64,000 bases of DNA from Blepharisma japonicum (lineage: Eukaryota; Ciliophora; Heterotrichea; Heterotrichida; Blepharismidae), in assembly GCA_949751835.1 (NCBI GenBank), contig CATKHK010000023.1:432604-496603 (forward strand), given 5' to 3'. The translations under genes were made by a program, and so were the position numbers. Positions 33,975 through 44,757 of this stretch are shown piece by piece. The notes under the pieces were generated by a model. That model saw nothing but the letters and a program-made list of their open reading frames with translations, did not search any database and was not told where the DNA came from. How positions within the stretch are numbered: the stretch's first letter is position 1; each line of letters begins with the position of its first letter.

Positions 33975-34694
33975 ATGTTTAGCTTGAGAACAGAGAAAAC
34001 ACATATAAAGTGTTCTGATTGGGTCTGGACTTTTTTCCAGGCCATTCAGATCTCAATCATCGGGCTGATGACTTGGGCTCTCTTATCAGAAAATTGGCTG
34101 AAACTCGGGTTTTCTGGCCAATATTATGATTTGAGATGGACCGGCTCTTTGAACTCAGTTCACAAGGGCCTGGGAGGTCTTAAGGGCACTTCATATTCTG
34201 ACTTATTTAAGGCGTACTGCAGCAGAAGTGAAAAGTCCCAAGACATTCAAATCAACGAATCTACTTGGTGTGTGATGTTTGCCTCCCTTTGGGTAAGCGA
34301 AATCGTATACGTGCTACTCGAAGTGGTGTCGATGCTTTTGATGGTAAGCTGGACCATTTCTTTGAGACTTGCACTAAAGACAAATAAATTAAGGCGAGTC
34401 CCTGGCATATGCTCAGCCAATGGAGCATGGGTTTTGCATGTAGTCGGATTTATCACGTGGATGGTTCTGTCTCGTGCAAACTTCAGTGGAGACTGCAATA
34501 AGGAAAGTGATGGAAAATCACCTCCTAAACTTTGCGCTCTTACTGGCCCTACTATTGCTCTTCTTTTGGCTATAATGATGCCTCTTTTGGCAATATCATA
34601 CCCATTCCTCATAAGATGTCTTTCAAAATCGGTTGAAACTCAAATTGTCATTCCTAAACAGCCTGAAGGGAAAATGATAGAAGTCTCAGTATAA
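33975..34694 (+). CDS. four-TM membrane protein, claudin-like topology
   Basis: 239 residues with four membrane segments (~20-42, ~105-130, ~148-170 and ~195-220). A first extracellular loop has the aromatic GQYYDLRWTG and cysteine-containing elements. The overall layout resembles claudin/clarin tetraspan proteins, but the W-GLW-C-C signature is not conserved enough to call that family. Several TGG Trp codons are used here and no TGA, unlike neighbours. Function unknown. Confidence 0.7.
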   Translation: MFSLRTEKTHIKCSDWVWTFFQAIQISIIGLMTWALLSENWLKLGFSGQYYDLRWTGSLNSVHKGLGGLKGTSYSDLFKAYCSRSEKSQDIQINESTWCVMFASLWVSEIVYVLLEVVSMLLMVSWTISLRLALKTNKLRRVPGICSANGAWVLHVVGFITWMVLSRANFSGDCNKESDGKSPPKLCALTGPTIALLLAIMMPLLAISYPFLIRCLSKSVETQIVIPKQPEGKMIEVSV

Positions 34695-34725
34695 TATAAA
34701 ATAATAGGAATTGAGTAATATATAA

Positions 34726-35748
34726 ATGTGGGTCTCTTTTTCTTGCTTAATTTTGATCTTTGTATTTGTGATATGCCCAATACTGATCATTGAACTTTGC
34801 TTTTACAAGCTTAAACCTTTAATCAAATACACAAGAAATCTCCCGGATTCAGGAGTAGACATATTTCGTAGGTGAGATCTGCCAAAATGAAATAGGCTAA
34901 AATTCTACCTTGGGGCAGTAATATTCCTATATCTCCGACTGCTTTTGCTTTTTACATGTGTATTTATGCATTGGGTCTCATCTAAAATTGTGATGTATAA
35001 ATTCCCTATTGACTCACAGCCACTTAGCTCGAAAAGAAGGGCATTTTTTAAGATTTCTTCAAGGTTTTGGAGCAGGACGTTGTTACTTGCTTTGGGATAT
35101 TGAAAAATTACGAATTACGGGCAGGCTTCTAATAATGTCTGTGTGCTGGTATCAAATCATACGTCTTTTATTGATATTTTGTACTTTCTTTGTGATGAAG
35201 ACGTTCCTTCACTTGTTTCCAAGAATGGGGTTAAAGGATTTCCATTTATTGGAACGATAGCGACAGCAATGCAATGCTTGTTTATTGATAGATTTGAAGG
35301 CAGAGAAGAAGCGCTAAAAATGATAGAAAAAAGAGAAATTGAGATATCTAAGAAGATAGGCTACCCGAAACTTGTGTTATTTCCGGAAGGGACTACTACA
35401 AACGGGACTGGGCTACTTTATTTTAAAAGAGGGCCGTTTATTGCTAAATTACCTGTGCAACCAATTGTGTTGAGATATCCACAAGGAAACTTCTCAGCTG
35501 CAATTGATGTGATTCCTATATGAATTAGTTCAATTTTGCTTATTTGCCAAATTAGAAATCAGCTAATTGTGGATAGGCTACCAGTGGCTCTACCAAGAGA
35601 AGATTCAACAACAAAAGAATTTGCTGAAAGTGTTAGAGCTACAATGGCTGATTTTATGAAAGTCCCTATGGTTTCAACTTCAATTGACGAGAAAAATGAA
35701 TTGATCTCAAAAATATTTGGATATAAGATTAAGGATAAAAATGTTTAA
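34726..35748 (+). CDS. lysophospholipid acyltransferase (LPLAT; LPCAT/LPEAT-like)
   Basis: 340 residues read through TGA = Trp at several sites (FRRWDLPKWN, LGYWKIT, IPIWISS). Two N-terminal hydrophobic segments precede the acyltransferase domain. The catalytic NHxxxxD motif is SNHTSFID (~141-147), and block III is FPEGTTTNG near 219. They are followed by KRGPFIAKLPVQPIVLRYP, the LPCAT-type block IV. These enzymes transfer acyl chains to lysophospholipids at the ER membrane. The EF-hands of animal LPCAT1/2 are absent. Substrate headgroup unknown. Confidence 0.9.
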
Positions 35749-35915
35749 GTAATTAGGTTAATTTTTAGAATTAATTCTCTCGTTATTGAAGGATAAGATT
35801 TAAAAATTTGGGCTTGAAAAAGATTATTTAGAACAAAATTTACCTATTATAGTGCTTCAGATAACAATGCCGTTTTTATTCATAAAATGTTGAAGAAATT
35901 TAATTAATAAAAATA

Positions 35916-36614
35916 ATGGCAGACAACACTGTAAAAGTCCATGGAGTTATTCTCTCACCTCCTGTGAGATCTGTTCTCATATTTTGTCAACTCCATAACA
36001 TTCCATTCGAATTTCTTGATGTTGATATGGCTCATGGTGCTCATAAGTCTCCAGAATTTTTAGCAATTAATCCTTATGGCTTAGTTCCTGCCATTACTCA
36101 CGGAGATTTTCATTTGGGCGAGAGTGGAGCAATTGTCTACTATTTAGCTGAAGCTTTTCATATCAATAGTCAATGGCTCCCTGCAGACATCCAACAAAAA
36201 GCTAAAATCAACTCATCACTACACTGGCATCATACCAACACTGTGAAAAATATTATCCCTTACACCTACAATAAGGTTATAGGTCCTATGTTTTTGGGTA
36301 AGCCTCCAGTTACTCCTGAGTTTGAGGCTGAGCTGATTGCAAATGCACGCACATTCCTTAAATCTCTTGACGATTTATTCGCAACTGGGGTTTATATTGC
36401 AAGAACTGCTCATCCAACTCATGCAGATATTCTCTTGTACTGTTTTGTCACTCACTTGGAATTGGTCTCATTCGATTACAGTGCTTATCCAGCCCTTAAT
36501 AGATGGAGAGACGAATTAGGTGCAATTGAAGCTGTAAGAGAAGTTCACGAGCCATTCAGACAAATGGCAGCAAAAATTGCACAAAAGTTTCAAGCCCCTG
36601 AGCCTTCAGCATAA
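35916..36614 (+). CDS. glutathione S-transferase, theta-like
   Basis: 232 residues. The N-terminal thioredoxin-like half has SPPVRSVLIF, the cis-Pro segment GLVPAI and the GSH-binding ESGAIVYYL (~70-78). The helical C-terminal domain contains HPTHADILLYCFVTHL and the YPALNRWRDEL element. The SPP/R active-site opening fits a Ser-type theta class or a related omega/theta form. It conjugates glutathione to electrophiles in the cytosol. No targeting signal. Complete, no intron, no TGA. Confidence 0.93.
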   Translation: MADNTVKVHGVILSPPVRSVLIFCQLHNIPFEFLDVDMAHGAHKSPEFLAINPYGLVPAITHGDFHLGESGAIVYYLAEAFHINSQWLPADIQQKAKINSSLHWHHTNTVKNIIPYTYNKVIGPMFLGKPPVTPEFEAELIANARTFLKSLDDLFATGVYIARTAHPTHADILLYCFVTHLELVSFDYSAYPALNRWRDELGAIEAVREVHEPFRQMAAKIAQKFQAPEPSA

Positions 36615-36799
36615 TTTATTCTAATTAGAACTTAAATTGCGATTGAGATTAATATTAAAAATTTGGCTGATTTCTATCCCTAAAAGAAAAAGCTTGTAGT
36701 TCTTAATTTAGACGAGTAAATTCAAGAGATATAATATCTGCCAAATATCTATCTGGTAGAAAAGAGAATATGAAGAATTATAATGCACATAATATATAA

Positions 36800-37366
36800 A
36801 TGCTGAAAAGATTATTTTCTTCAATACCTTCAATATTAAAGCTAGAAGAAGTAGTTAATATCTCAGCTCTCGAAAAAGAAACCCCAGAATCAATAACATC
36901 GATCTGAAACAACTATCATCAAAAAGCACCTGACATGGTTTCTGCAGTGATTTCTTCTGGTGATCTTGACAAGCTCAACTCTAGAGTTGCTGAAAGCTCA
37001 ATCTTTCTTTTCCCTATAAGGCGGAAAAACGAGCATTTTTTGATGATTTCGCAGTCTGTGCAGAGACTGGCTGTGTTCTCAAATTTTGATGAATTTGAAA
37101 AAAACCCTGAAGAATGCAAGTCAAATTTTATGGTCACTTTTTTTGATGAGCTGAAAAAATCTAAAGGTATCATTCCAGTGAAAGGGGATATAATGGATAA
37201 TTATCTTAGTAAGCCTGAATGCGAAATGCTATTAAAGAACTACTTGGACTATTACCTTCTTGATGATCTTTATCATGCTTATATTTATAAGTTCAATTCA
37301 GACCCAGAAACTTTTAATCATTCAGAGTACATAAACAGCTTTTTCTCTAGGTTTAATAAAGAATAA
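36800..37366 (+). CDS. mitochondrial F1-ATPase assembly factor ATP11-like
   Basis: 188 residues read through TGA at 36905-36907 (ITSIWNNYHQKAP). The family hallmark is ITSIWNNYH followed by MVSAVIS, then FLFPIRR. The later block YKKSKGIIPVKGD-type is TFFDELKKSKGIIPVKGDI. ATP11 (ATPAF1) chaperones the beta subunit of F1 before assembly. The N-terminus MLKRLFSSIPSILKL is basic and amphipathic, as for a mitochondrial presequence. A start at the later Met would remove the diagnostic IW motif, so the upstream ATG is right. Confidence 0.88.
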
Positions 37367-37820
37367 TAAGAAGAAATTATGATATCATTCTTTAGAATTT
37401 TGATTTATTTTATAAAGGTACCTGAAGTAGTATGCGATAAGTTGCAGTTGAGGTGAGATTCAAAAATATTAAAAGCAATTCAGCCATTAGATACCTTTTA
37501 TAGCAGTATGCATTATGGTGAGTTGATAAGATTATTTTAGAGGTCTTTTTCAATATGCCCAATATTCATTATCTTACTTTATTTAATTATCTTGCTAATC
37601 ATAATAAAGAAAGCCATTAAAGAAAGATTTAATAATAAGAGCTCTCAAATAAAGCTTTTGCTTTAGATCTTATATAAAGGCCTAATTCTTTTATTGGCTT
37701 TAAATTTTTTCAAGATTCTTTAATTAAAAATACTTCACAATAGGACGCTATATAGCAATATATTTACTTTAATATAAAAATATAATCAATCTCAGCTTTC
37801 AAATTGAAAGGAATTGTACA
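37367..37820. other. 454-bp AT-rich spacer
   Basis: Convergent spacer between ATP11-like and a small minus-strand gene. No supported gene. Confidence 0.5.
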
Positions 37821-38018
37821 TTATTTATGGCAAAGTTTCCTTCTCTTTTGTTTAATAAGATCATCAATAAACTTCAATAGATCTTCTCTCTGTTTAAGTT
37901 CATCTTCTAAGTTTTTAATGTCAGCAACTACAAGTTCTAATCTATGCTTTAGCTCTTCTATAGAGAGTCCCAAAAGCTTTTTTTTAAGTTCATCACATGA
38001 TTCTCCTTTGACCTCCAT
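37821..38018 (-). CDS. small coiled-coil protein (65 aa)
   Basis: MEVKGESCDELKKKLLGLS leads into one continuous amphipathic helix rich in Leu, Glu and Lys, ending RRKLCHK. Good heptad spacing over ~50 residues argues for a real coiled coil. No family recognised. It is bounded by large AT-rich spacers, which makes chance coding less likely. Confidence 0.6.
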   Translation of the reverse strand: MEVKGESCDELKKKLLGLSIEELKHRLELVVADIKNLEDELKQREDLLKFIDDLIKQKRRKLCHK

Positions 38019-38953
38019 ATATAACCGCAGCTATTTATGAAATTATTTAATCTCATGGAAATTTTAATCAAGACGAAATTATTTTAGAAGTTTTGGCAAA
38101 CAGGTACAAATGCTGTTATTATTATCATAATTATAGGCATCTTTAAGAATTGGAGCACTTTTTCTATTATTAACAGCTGATGATAAAATATATTTATGTA
38201 AACATTAATGCTGCTTCTTTTGTATTTTAGCTATAAAATAAACAATAAATTTAAAGTCAGCTTTTAAAGGTTCAAACCCTATTTTTGAATTGAGTGATAT
38301 AAACTATGATAAGACGTGAGGCAAAATAAGTTTATATTTCTTATTAACAATTTTACTGCCTTAATTTATTTGACTTCTCCACTATGAGAATATTAATTCC
38401 TAATAATATTTTAATCCAAAATTTTCAAGCCATAAAAAGCTTTTAAACTCCTAGAAAAACTGCAGATTCCTTTAAAAAAATCATTAGATACTTTTAATAA
38501 GTATAATAATTGCTCTATAATTTTTAAATATTTTGTTCTTTGGCCTTATTTAAATTTTAAACATATAAGCTCATTAAAAGATAAAAAGTATTTTATTATT
38601 TTAAAGGCGAATAAATTAGCATAAGGATTAAAATGGTTATCAGTTAAACAAATCTCTAAATTTTTCATTATTCCTTTTCCTAAAATTTCATATTTTCTTC
38701 ATTAAATTTTAAAATATTTGTTTTTAAGAGATGATTTTTTCTATAAATAGCTTTAATTAAAAAACAATCAAAGTAAGGTCATTTTAATTAGCATCCACAT
38801 AAATATTTTTGTGATGCGATTGCTATCTTTTTAAATCAAAATTAAGAACCTTATTCTGATAGATTTTGATTTATTTGTCATTTTATATTATCACTGCTAC
38901 AATTTTCATTATTTCTGCATCCTTATAGTTAATAAATTAGCTTTAATAACTTT
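38019..38953. other. 935-bp very AT-rich spacer
   Basis: No open frame or RNA recognised. A T-loop-like GGTTCAAACCC at ~38269 has no matching cloverleaf. Confidence 0.5.
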
Positions 38954-41178
38954 ATGCAGCCATTATTAAAATTCTCTCGTCAAATTCTAATTTATTAGGA
39001 ATTCATTTCCAGGAAAAACCAAAAAGATCTCTCCTAGCCAATAGAAGGCTTACACATATAAATCCGTCATCCCCATCAGAATATTACGAAAAAGCCTGAA
39101 AAAACAAAATCAAACCAGATAACTCCAAAATAGAGCAAAGCACATTCAACGATTCTTCGTTTGGCTTTAGATCAAAATATCAAGATGTTTGGAAAAGATC
39201 CCGCTCAAGACTTCTTGCCTTGATTTTGCTAAAAAAGAATATCAAAACAGTAAATCAGAATCTTACCGTACTGAATGATTTTGATGAAGTCCGCCGATCA
39301 AGGAGCTCTCTGAGAGTTGTCGAGGCTTTTAATGAAGGCCTTGAAAAAATCAGGGAACCGGTTCCTTGGGGAATTATCCACCCCGACCATAAATTTCGAA
39401 CTTTTTGAGATTTGGTGATGGCATTAATTTTGATATATACAGCTACAGTAATGCCGTATAGTATGGCTTTTGTGAATTCTACAATGTGGGACACATGGTT
39501 TACCCTTGATTTGATTGTCAATTGTTTCTTTATTGTGGATATTGTCGTCAATTTAATGTGTGCATATGTTGATTCTGAAGGAAAACTGGTTAAAAGTAGG
39601 TGGTGCATTTTTCTAAAATATTTGAAATCGTGATTATTAATTGATTTAGTATCATCAGTCCCATACAGTCTGCTTCCAAGCGACGCAACCTCCTCTGGTG
39701 GAAATTACAACGGAAGTATGTCTTTATTGAGGCTACCCAGATTATATAGGCTATTTAGGATTTCTAGAGTGATAAAACTGTTGAAAAAGTACAAAAATAG
39801 TGAATTTATAGAAAAACTTCAAGATTTCTTCAATTTAAAGACAAATAGAGTTAGACTTTTAACTACAGTTATTACAGTAGCCATTTGTATACATATAGCA
39901 GCTTGCCTTTGATATTTTTCTGCCAAAATCAATGGATTTTATTATGATACATGGGTATTTAGAAATGGCATATTGGATGAGGGTACTGGAACTTTATATT
40001 TGACTTCACTTTATTGAGCAATAACAACCTTATCAACTGTAGGCTATGGTGATATCTATGCCCGAACTATATTGGAAAAAATATTTGCAATTATATGGAT
40101 GATTTTCACTGTTTATGTTTTTTCATTTGTTATTGGCAGCTTATCAAATATGCTTTCAGGGGCTGATTCAAAAGAAAATGTTCTCATAAGTAAACTTGCA
40201 ATTATTGATGAATTCGCCAAAGAAGCAAATTTGGAAAAAGGCTTAAAACATAGACTGAGAATTGCCCTGCGTTATTCTACTGAAAAAACAGGTTTTTCTT
40301 GGGCGGATAAACAAAATATATTCAATGAGCTGCCAAAGAATTTCCGTTATGAAGTTGCCATGGCAATGCATAGAGGGGCAGCAAAAGATCTAACTTTTTT
40401 TGCAGACAAAGACCAGGTTGTCGTTGCCTCTATTGTGCCTTGATTGCAGCCAGTGTTTGCAAAAGGAACTGAGTTGGTTTATGATAAAGGTGAGTTTTCT
40501 GATGAAATTTATTTTGTTGTGAAAGGAAATATTAATTATGTTTTTGGTAAGGAAAATAAAATAATAAGGTCTACACAAAGAGGAGGGTATTTTGGGGATA
40601 TCGAAGTTGTAGGGAGAATTACAAGGAAATATGCTGCCTTAGCAGTCAGAGATTCTGAATTACTGATTATGGGAAAAGCACTAATCAATGTGATTATGGA
40701 AGAATACCCTCAAATTTGAGATGAAATTGTTCTTGTAGCTGCAGAAAGAGATAACATCAATCAGAAAACCATCGCAGAAATTGAAGTACTAAATGCAATG
40801 AAAAACAAAGGAGAGTTGAATTCAATTAATATGGTAAAGTATAAAAAAGAAGTTGATAAGTTCATAACAAGAATGAAATACAAAGACTTAAAAAAAAGAG
40901 TCAACTTAGACCCCAAGAAGCCTAGTCCAGAAGATATAAATATTAATGACCTCAATGATAAAATAGACTCAATTTTCAAAAGCATCGAACTTTTGGAAAA
41001 TCAAATTAAAGATCTTAGTAGAATGGCAGCAATAGCGAAAAGTCCAGGCAGAGCAAACCTACCTCCTCTTGTTAAAAAAGGCTCGAAATCACCGAATATT
41101 AGAAGGCTCAGTAATTCATTTAGTATCATTAGCAATCAATCTATAGCTGCTGATGAAACCATGACATCTTTAATATAA
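38954..41178 (+). CDS. voltage-gated K+ channel with CNBD (KCNH/CNG-like)
   Basis: Six-TM channel with cyclic-nucleotide-binding-homology domain, about 735 residues, using at least six TGA = Trp codons. S1 begins at FWDLVMALILIYTATVMPY, S2 at TLDLIVNCFFIVDIVVNL. S4 carries regularly spaced Arg (LLRLPRLYRLFRISRVIK). The pore is LYWAITTLSTVGYGD, K+ selective, with its W encoded by TGA at 40015-40017. S6, the C-linker and the CNBD (VYDKGEFSDEIYFVVKGNI, then GGYFGDIEV) follow. No in-frame ATG exists in the frame upstream of S1. The first exon proposed here (ATG at 38954) needs a 20-nt intron 38979-38998, so the start is uncertain; the frame is open from 38947. Confidence 0.9.
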
Positions 41179-41184
41179 ATAATA

Positions 41185-41856
41185 ATGCATAAAAGAGATC
41201 GCAGTCTGCCTATAGATCTTAAAAAAATCGATAAATTAACTCAAAACATTTTGATTCTTCGAGACTCCTTAAGAAGTAAAAGAGAAAAAGTCCAAGATTT
41301 CATCAAAAGAAAATCTGAATACACCAATAACTGATTGTCAAACCCCATTTTTAAAAGAGTGGAATTTAACTCGACAATTGTTTACCAGGACGAAAAGAGA
41401 AAAGCTAATGAATTTTGAAGTAAAATCAAGCATGACGAAAAAATTAAGGCGCTAGGTTTGCAGGAAAGATACTTTTCTCTAGAACACAAAAACGGGGTAA
41501 ATGAAAGTGAGGCTTATTATTTTGATAAAAATTCCTGAAATAAAATCAGGGAATGCTTTAATATCCAAAAACGAGATTTTGGAAAGCAAAGCCAATTGAA
41601 TAAAACTATATGATTCACAAAAATCACAAGAAAAACACCAAAAAAGAGACAAACAAAGCTTTTGAGAAGAGATAAAGTGATTGATGGAGAACGACGAAGA
41701 ATATACAAAGGAATAAGCCACGGAAGGGTAGTAACAGAAGATTTCACTAAGCCTGCTGCAGAGAGTTCAGTGTCATTTTGTTTGCCAGTAGAACAAAATG
41801 ATGCTTCACTTAAAAAAACATTTTTCAAAAATTTTGCTTTGATGCACAATGTTTAA
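41185..41856 (+). CDS. hypothetical basic protein (223 aa), TGA-rich frame
   Basis: The ATG at 41185-41187 lies 6 bp after the channel stop. The frame crosses four TGA codons (YTNNW, ANEFW, DKNSW, KTIWFT), so a standard-code reader sees only fragments. The protein is Lys/Arg-rich, helical at first (DRSLPIDLKKIDKLTQNIL), with no recognised domain. Its TAA overlaps the stop of the convergent TTC39-like gene by four bases. Support comes from continuous codon use and tight packing. Function unknown. Confidence 0.7.
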
Positions 41857-44249
41857 TTTCTAATTTTATTTTTTATATCATACATCACTCTGCTGATTTT
41901 GCCTCGGATATTGAAATGGTACTTCTTTATTTTTCTTGCCTTTTCCAGCGAGTTCACTGCGTCCTCATATCTCAATTCTGCGTTATACGCCCGAGAAATC
42001 CAATACAAAGAATGTGGAGCAAGATAAACTCCCCATGGAGGCAGTGCAGGTACCTTTAAAACTAGCTCATCAGAAATTTCTGAAGCTTCTTCAGTGTCTC
42101 CATTTAAGCAGAGTGCCATAATTTGCAGCATTTTGGCTGAGCAAAATTCAACTAAAAACGACCCAGTTGGCTCTTTAGGCAGTTTTTGGATAATATGCTC
42201 AGCAGTAACGAAAATTGTATTAAGCATATCAGGAAGTAGCTTTGTATGCTGCTTTAAAAAGTAAATAACTTCAAAGGGCAACAAATCAGTGTATTGGCGA
42301 TATAAAAATACCTGGGCCAGTCCGCCAAATTCTTCATCAAGTTTAGTTCTAGACGCAGACGGCGTGCATGCAGAAATTTTGGTAACTTTAAGCCAGAATG
42401 TGACTCTTGGATCTTTTAAAGCAGCTAAACAGCCAGCAAGCTGAGCAATTAAGCAGGCTTTGTGTGGGATATACACTCTATCTTTATGAGAAGGTGTTTG
42501 AGGACCTTCAAGTCATCCTGATTTCGTTTTTTTCTTCGTGCTGACTCTTCGGAAAAATAGTTCTTCAAAAACTGGTTTTCTTGCCTCATTAATATCGCCA
42601 TAAGTTAAAGCTTCTTTTACAAAGGAATCAAGCTCAGAGCTTAATGATAAAGTGTCACATAAAATAGACTCAAATTGTTCACGAGCTCTATATCAGTCCA
42701 TTCGTAAAAAATAAAACCATCCTAATTCATATTTAATAAAAGCTGCAAGTGGTTCTAAATCTTTTCCACAGCAGTGCAGCGCATCTTGTAGTACCCGCAC
42801 AGCGACGTCTACTTTATTTAATTTCCAAGCTACAATTGAATTCACCCAATGAAACAGCACGCAGCCAGGGAACTCAGCAAGACCTTGATCCAAAATAGCT
42901 TTGGATTTGTCGATGTCTGGCTCCATATCAATATAAAATAGCCCTAAAATTAGTGCTGCAAATGGAGAACGGGAAATTTTCATATCTCTGCATTTATATA
43001 AAAGCTCCAATCCGCGGTCTTTATTACTTGTGAATCCAGCAAGTTTTAAAATGGTTGAGATTGAAGAAGGGACAAGCGAAACTATTAGCATAAATAGTCC
43101 TAGCCCAAAAATCACCCTGCCTTTGAGATCTTCATCTTTAATAGTTGATAAGGAGTTTTCGTATTTTCTGAATAATTTCCAAGCACTTCTCATACAAATA
43201 AAGGCTTTTAATTTTTGCCCACTTACGAATAATAGGATACTTTTGAATAAATTTGTTTCTGCAACAATAATTTCTGAATAGCTGTCTGCTAATGTTGTAT
43301 ACATTCTTTCTACCTCAGCTAAAGCGTCGCTACTTCGTAGGACATCAGATTTTCGGCCTGTAACAAGTACTCGGAATAAATTTACTTCGGCATAATGTAA
43401 GCTGCATCTTAAATCACAATTTTTCATTAAGGAAAAGCAGTTTTTCGCATTTTCTAATTGGAAATTTCACAAGTATTTCAGCCCAGCTTCTCTTATATTT
43501 TCTGGACTTTGAATTTCTGGGAGCTCATATGCATTTTTGTTCCTGCTCGGTATTTTAAATTCCAATGATTTCTCGTGAGTAGATTTCATATAGCTTTCTT
43601 CAGCATCTTCTTCAATCATACTCAAATTTTCATTCAGCGACACATTATGGCTTCCACATCCCACCTTGGACGTAGGTATCGAAAACGCTGCATTTTCCTC
43701 CGGCGCATCAAATTCCCCTTCTGAAGTGGGCGACAGAACTCCTGCAAAAGTCCTCCTATTCGTTGTTATAACCGGCTCAATCTGCGTTGATTTATAAGAA
43801 TTCGACTCTTTTAGCGGCTTAAGCTCGTCTTCTGACTGATTTGAGCAATAAATATCCAAAATGTTTTTGATTTGGTCATTAGAAGCAAGCCTTAAATAAA
43901 GCATCATCTGTGAGCATTCAAATTCACTTTTTGCGAATAAAAAAAATTCAGAATTGAAATTAGCTGTCAGCACTTTTATTGAATTTGAGTAACCTGAGAG
44001 AGCAGATTTAAGCGGAATTGCTATGCATTTGCGGAGATCTATTGAGCCTCGTGAAGCAATTGATTTTCGGGCTAAGTAGTAAACTAAGCTTTCATTATGA
44101 AATACAAAGTATCGAAATACTCTTCGGCCAAGGATTTTACCTTTTTTGAGCAGAAGGTGCCGGGTTTCTGTGAGAGAAATGAGGCTTGAAAAAATTTGAG
44201 CTGGTTCGTAAAAAACTGGGTTTGTGTCTATGAGATCTAATGTTTCCAT
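41853..44249 (-). CDS. PH domain plus TTC39/IML2-type TPR protein
   Basis: 798 residues with TGA = Trp at 43467-43469 and 42693-42695 and inside SGWLEGP. Residues ~20-130 fit a PH domain: HLLLKKGKILGRRVFRYFVF as beta-1/2, ending in a helix with FECSQMMLYLRLA. A Ser/Glu-rich linker follows to ~260. The rest matches the TTC39/IML2 family: LFMLIVSLVPSSISTILKLA, GFTSNKDRGLELLYK, LGLFYIDMEPDIDKSKAIL, then GWFYFLRMDWYRAREQFE. IML2 and TTC39 have roles in lipid-droplet, mitochondrial and inclusion-body handling. A PH domain in front would aim it at phosphoinositides or other proteins. The combination is not standard in animals. Confidence 0.88.
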
Positions 44250-44757
44250 TTATACTTGAAATTTTGTTTGTTAGAGACAGTTATTAAACCTTAGCTTAGG
44301 TTATTAAATTTGGCTATAATTGGCAAGGATGGTTGGGATAATCTTGGCTATAAATATGGGAGAGTGAAAACTCTCCTTATTGAATTTCCTATAAAATTAA
44401 CTGGTCCAGAGGATAGCTCATTGATTAAACAGCTTCTACTGAGCACATTGGGAACTGAAATAGAAAAGACTGAGAGATAGAAAGCCTCCACCTGTGATAG
44501 GAAACAAGAAATTCAGGGGATAAATAAAGCTCCCACATTTAAAAGGCTTCACCAAGCCAAGCCTTACAAGCGGCAAAGTACTCAACTTTGAAACCTAAAT
44601 ATGGATATAACCTATCTCATCGGGCGGATCTCATACACTGCTTATCATAACTATTATTGTATTTCTTTAGACATAAGGAGTTTATCAATATATAAATGCA
44701 AAGGACTTGGGGCCCTAATTAAAATATTTATATAATTATTTTATTAATTAAATTTGC
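44250..44757. other. 508-bp spacer with an interrupted coding-like frame
   Basis: It holds a frame open from 44295 to 44735 except for one TAG at 44478-44480, on the plus strand. No ATG precedes it. The base composition is visibly richer in G+C than other spacers. It is treated as a possible gene remnant and discussed in the findings. Confidence 0.4.
44295..44735 (+). pseudogene. possible gene remnant with one internal TAG
   Basis: 147 codons in one frame with a single TAG. The left half reads IGKDGWDNLGYKYGRVKTLL and continues to STLGTEIEKTER before TAG; the right half includes TFKRLHQAKPYKRQSTQLWN. There is no starting Met and no 15-nt intron that would remove the TAG. I do not recognise the protein. 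The region could also be a structured RNA, given its composition. Confidence 0.3.

Noticed and set aside
38260-38290. T-loop-like GGTTCAAACCC suggesting a tRNA
   Set aside because: No acceptor stem, D-loop or anticodon arm pairs with it in the flanking 80 bases.
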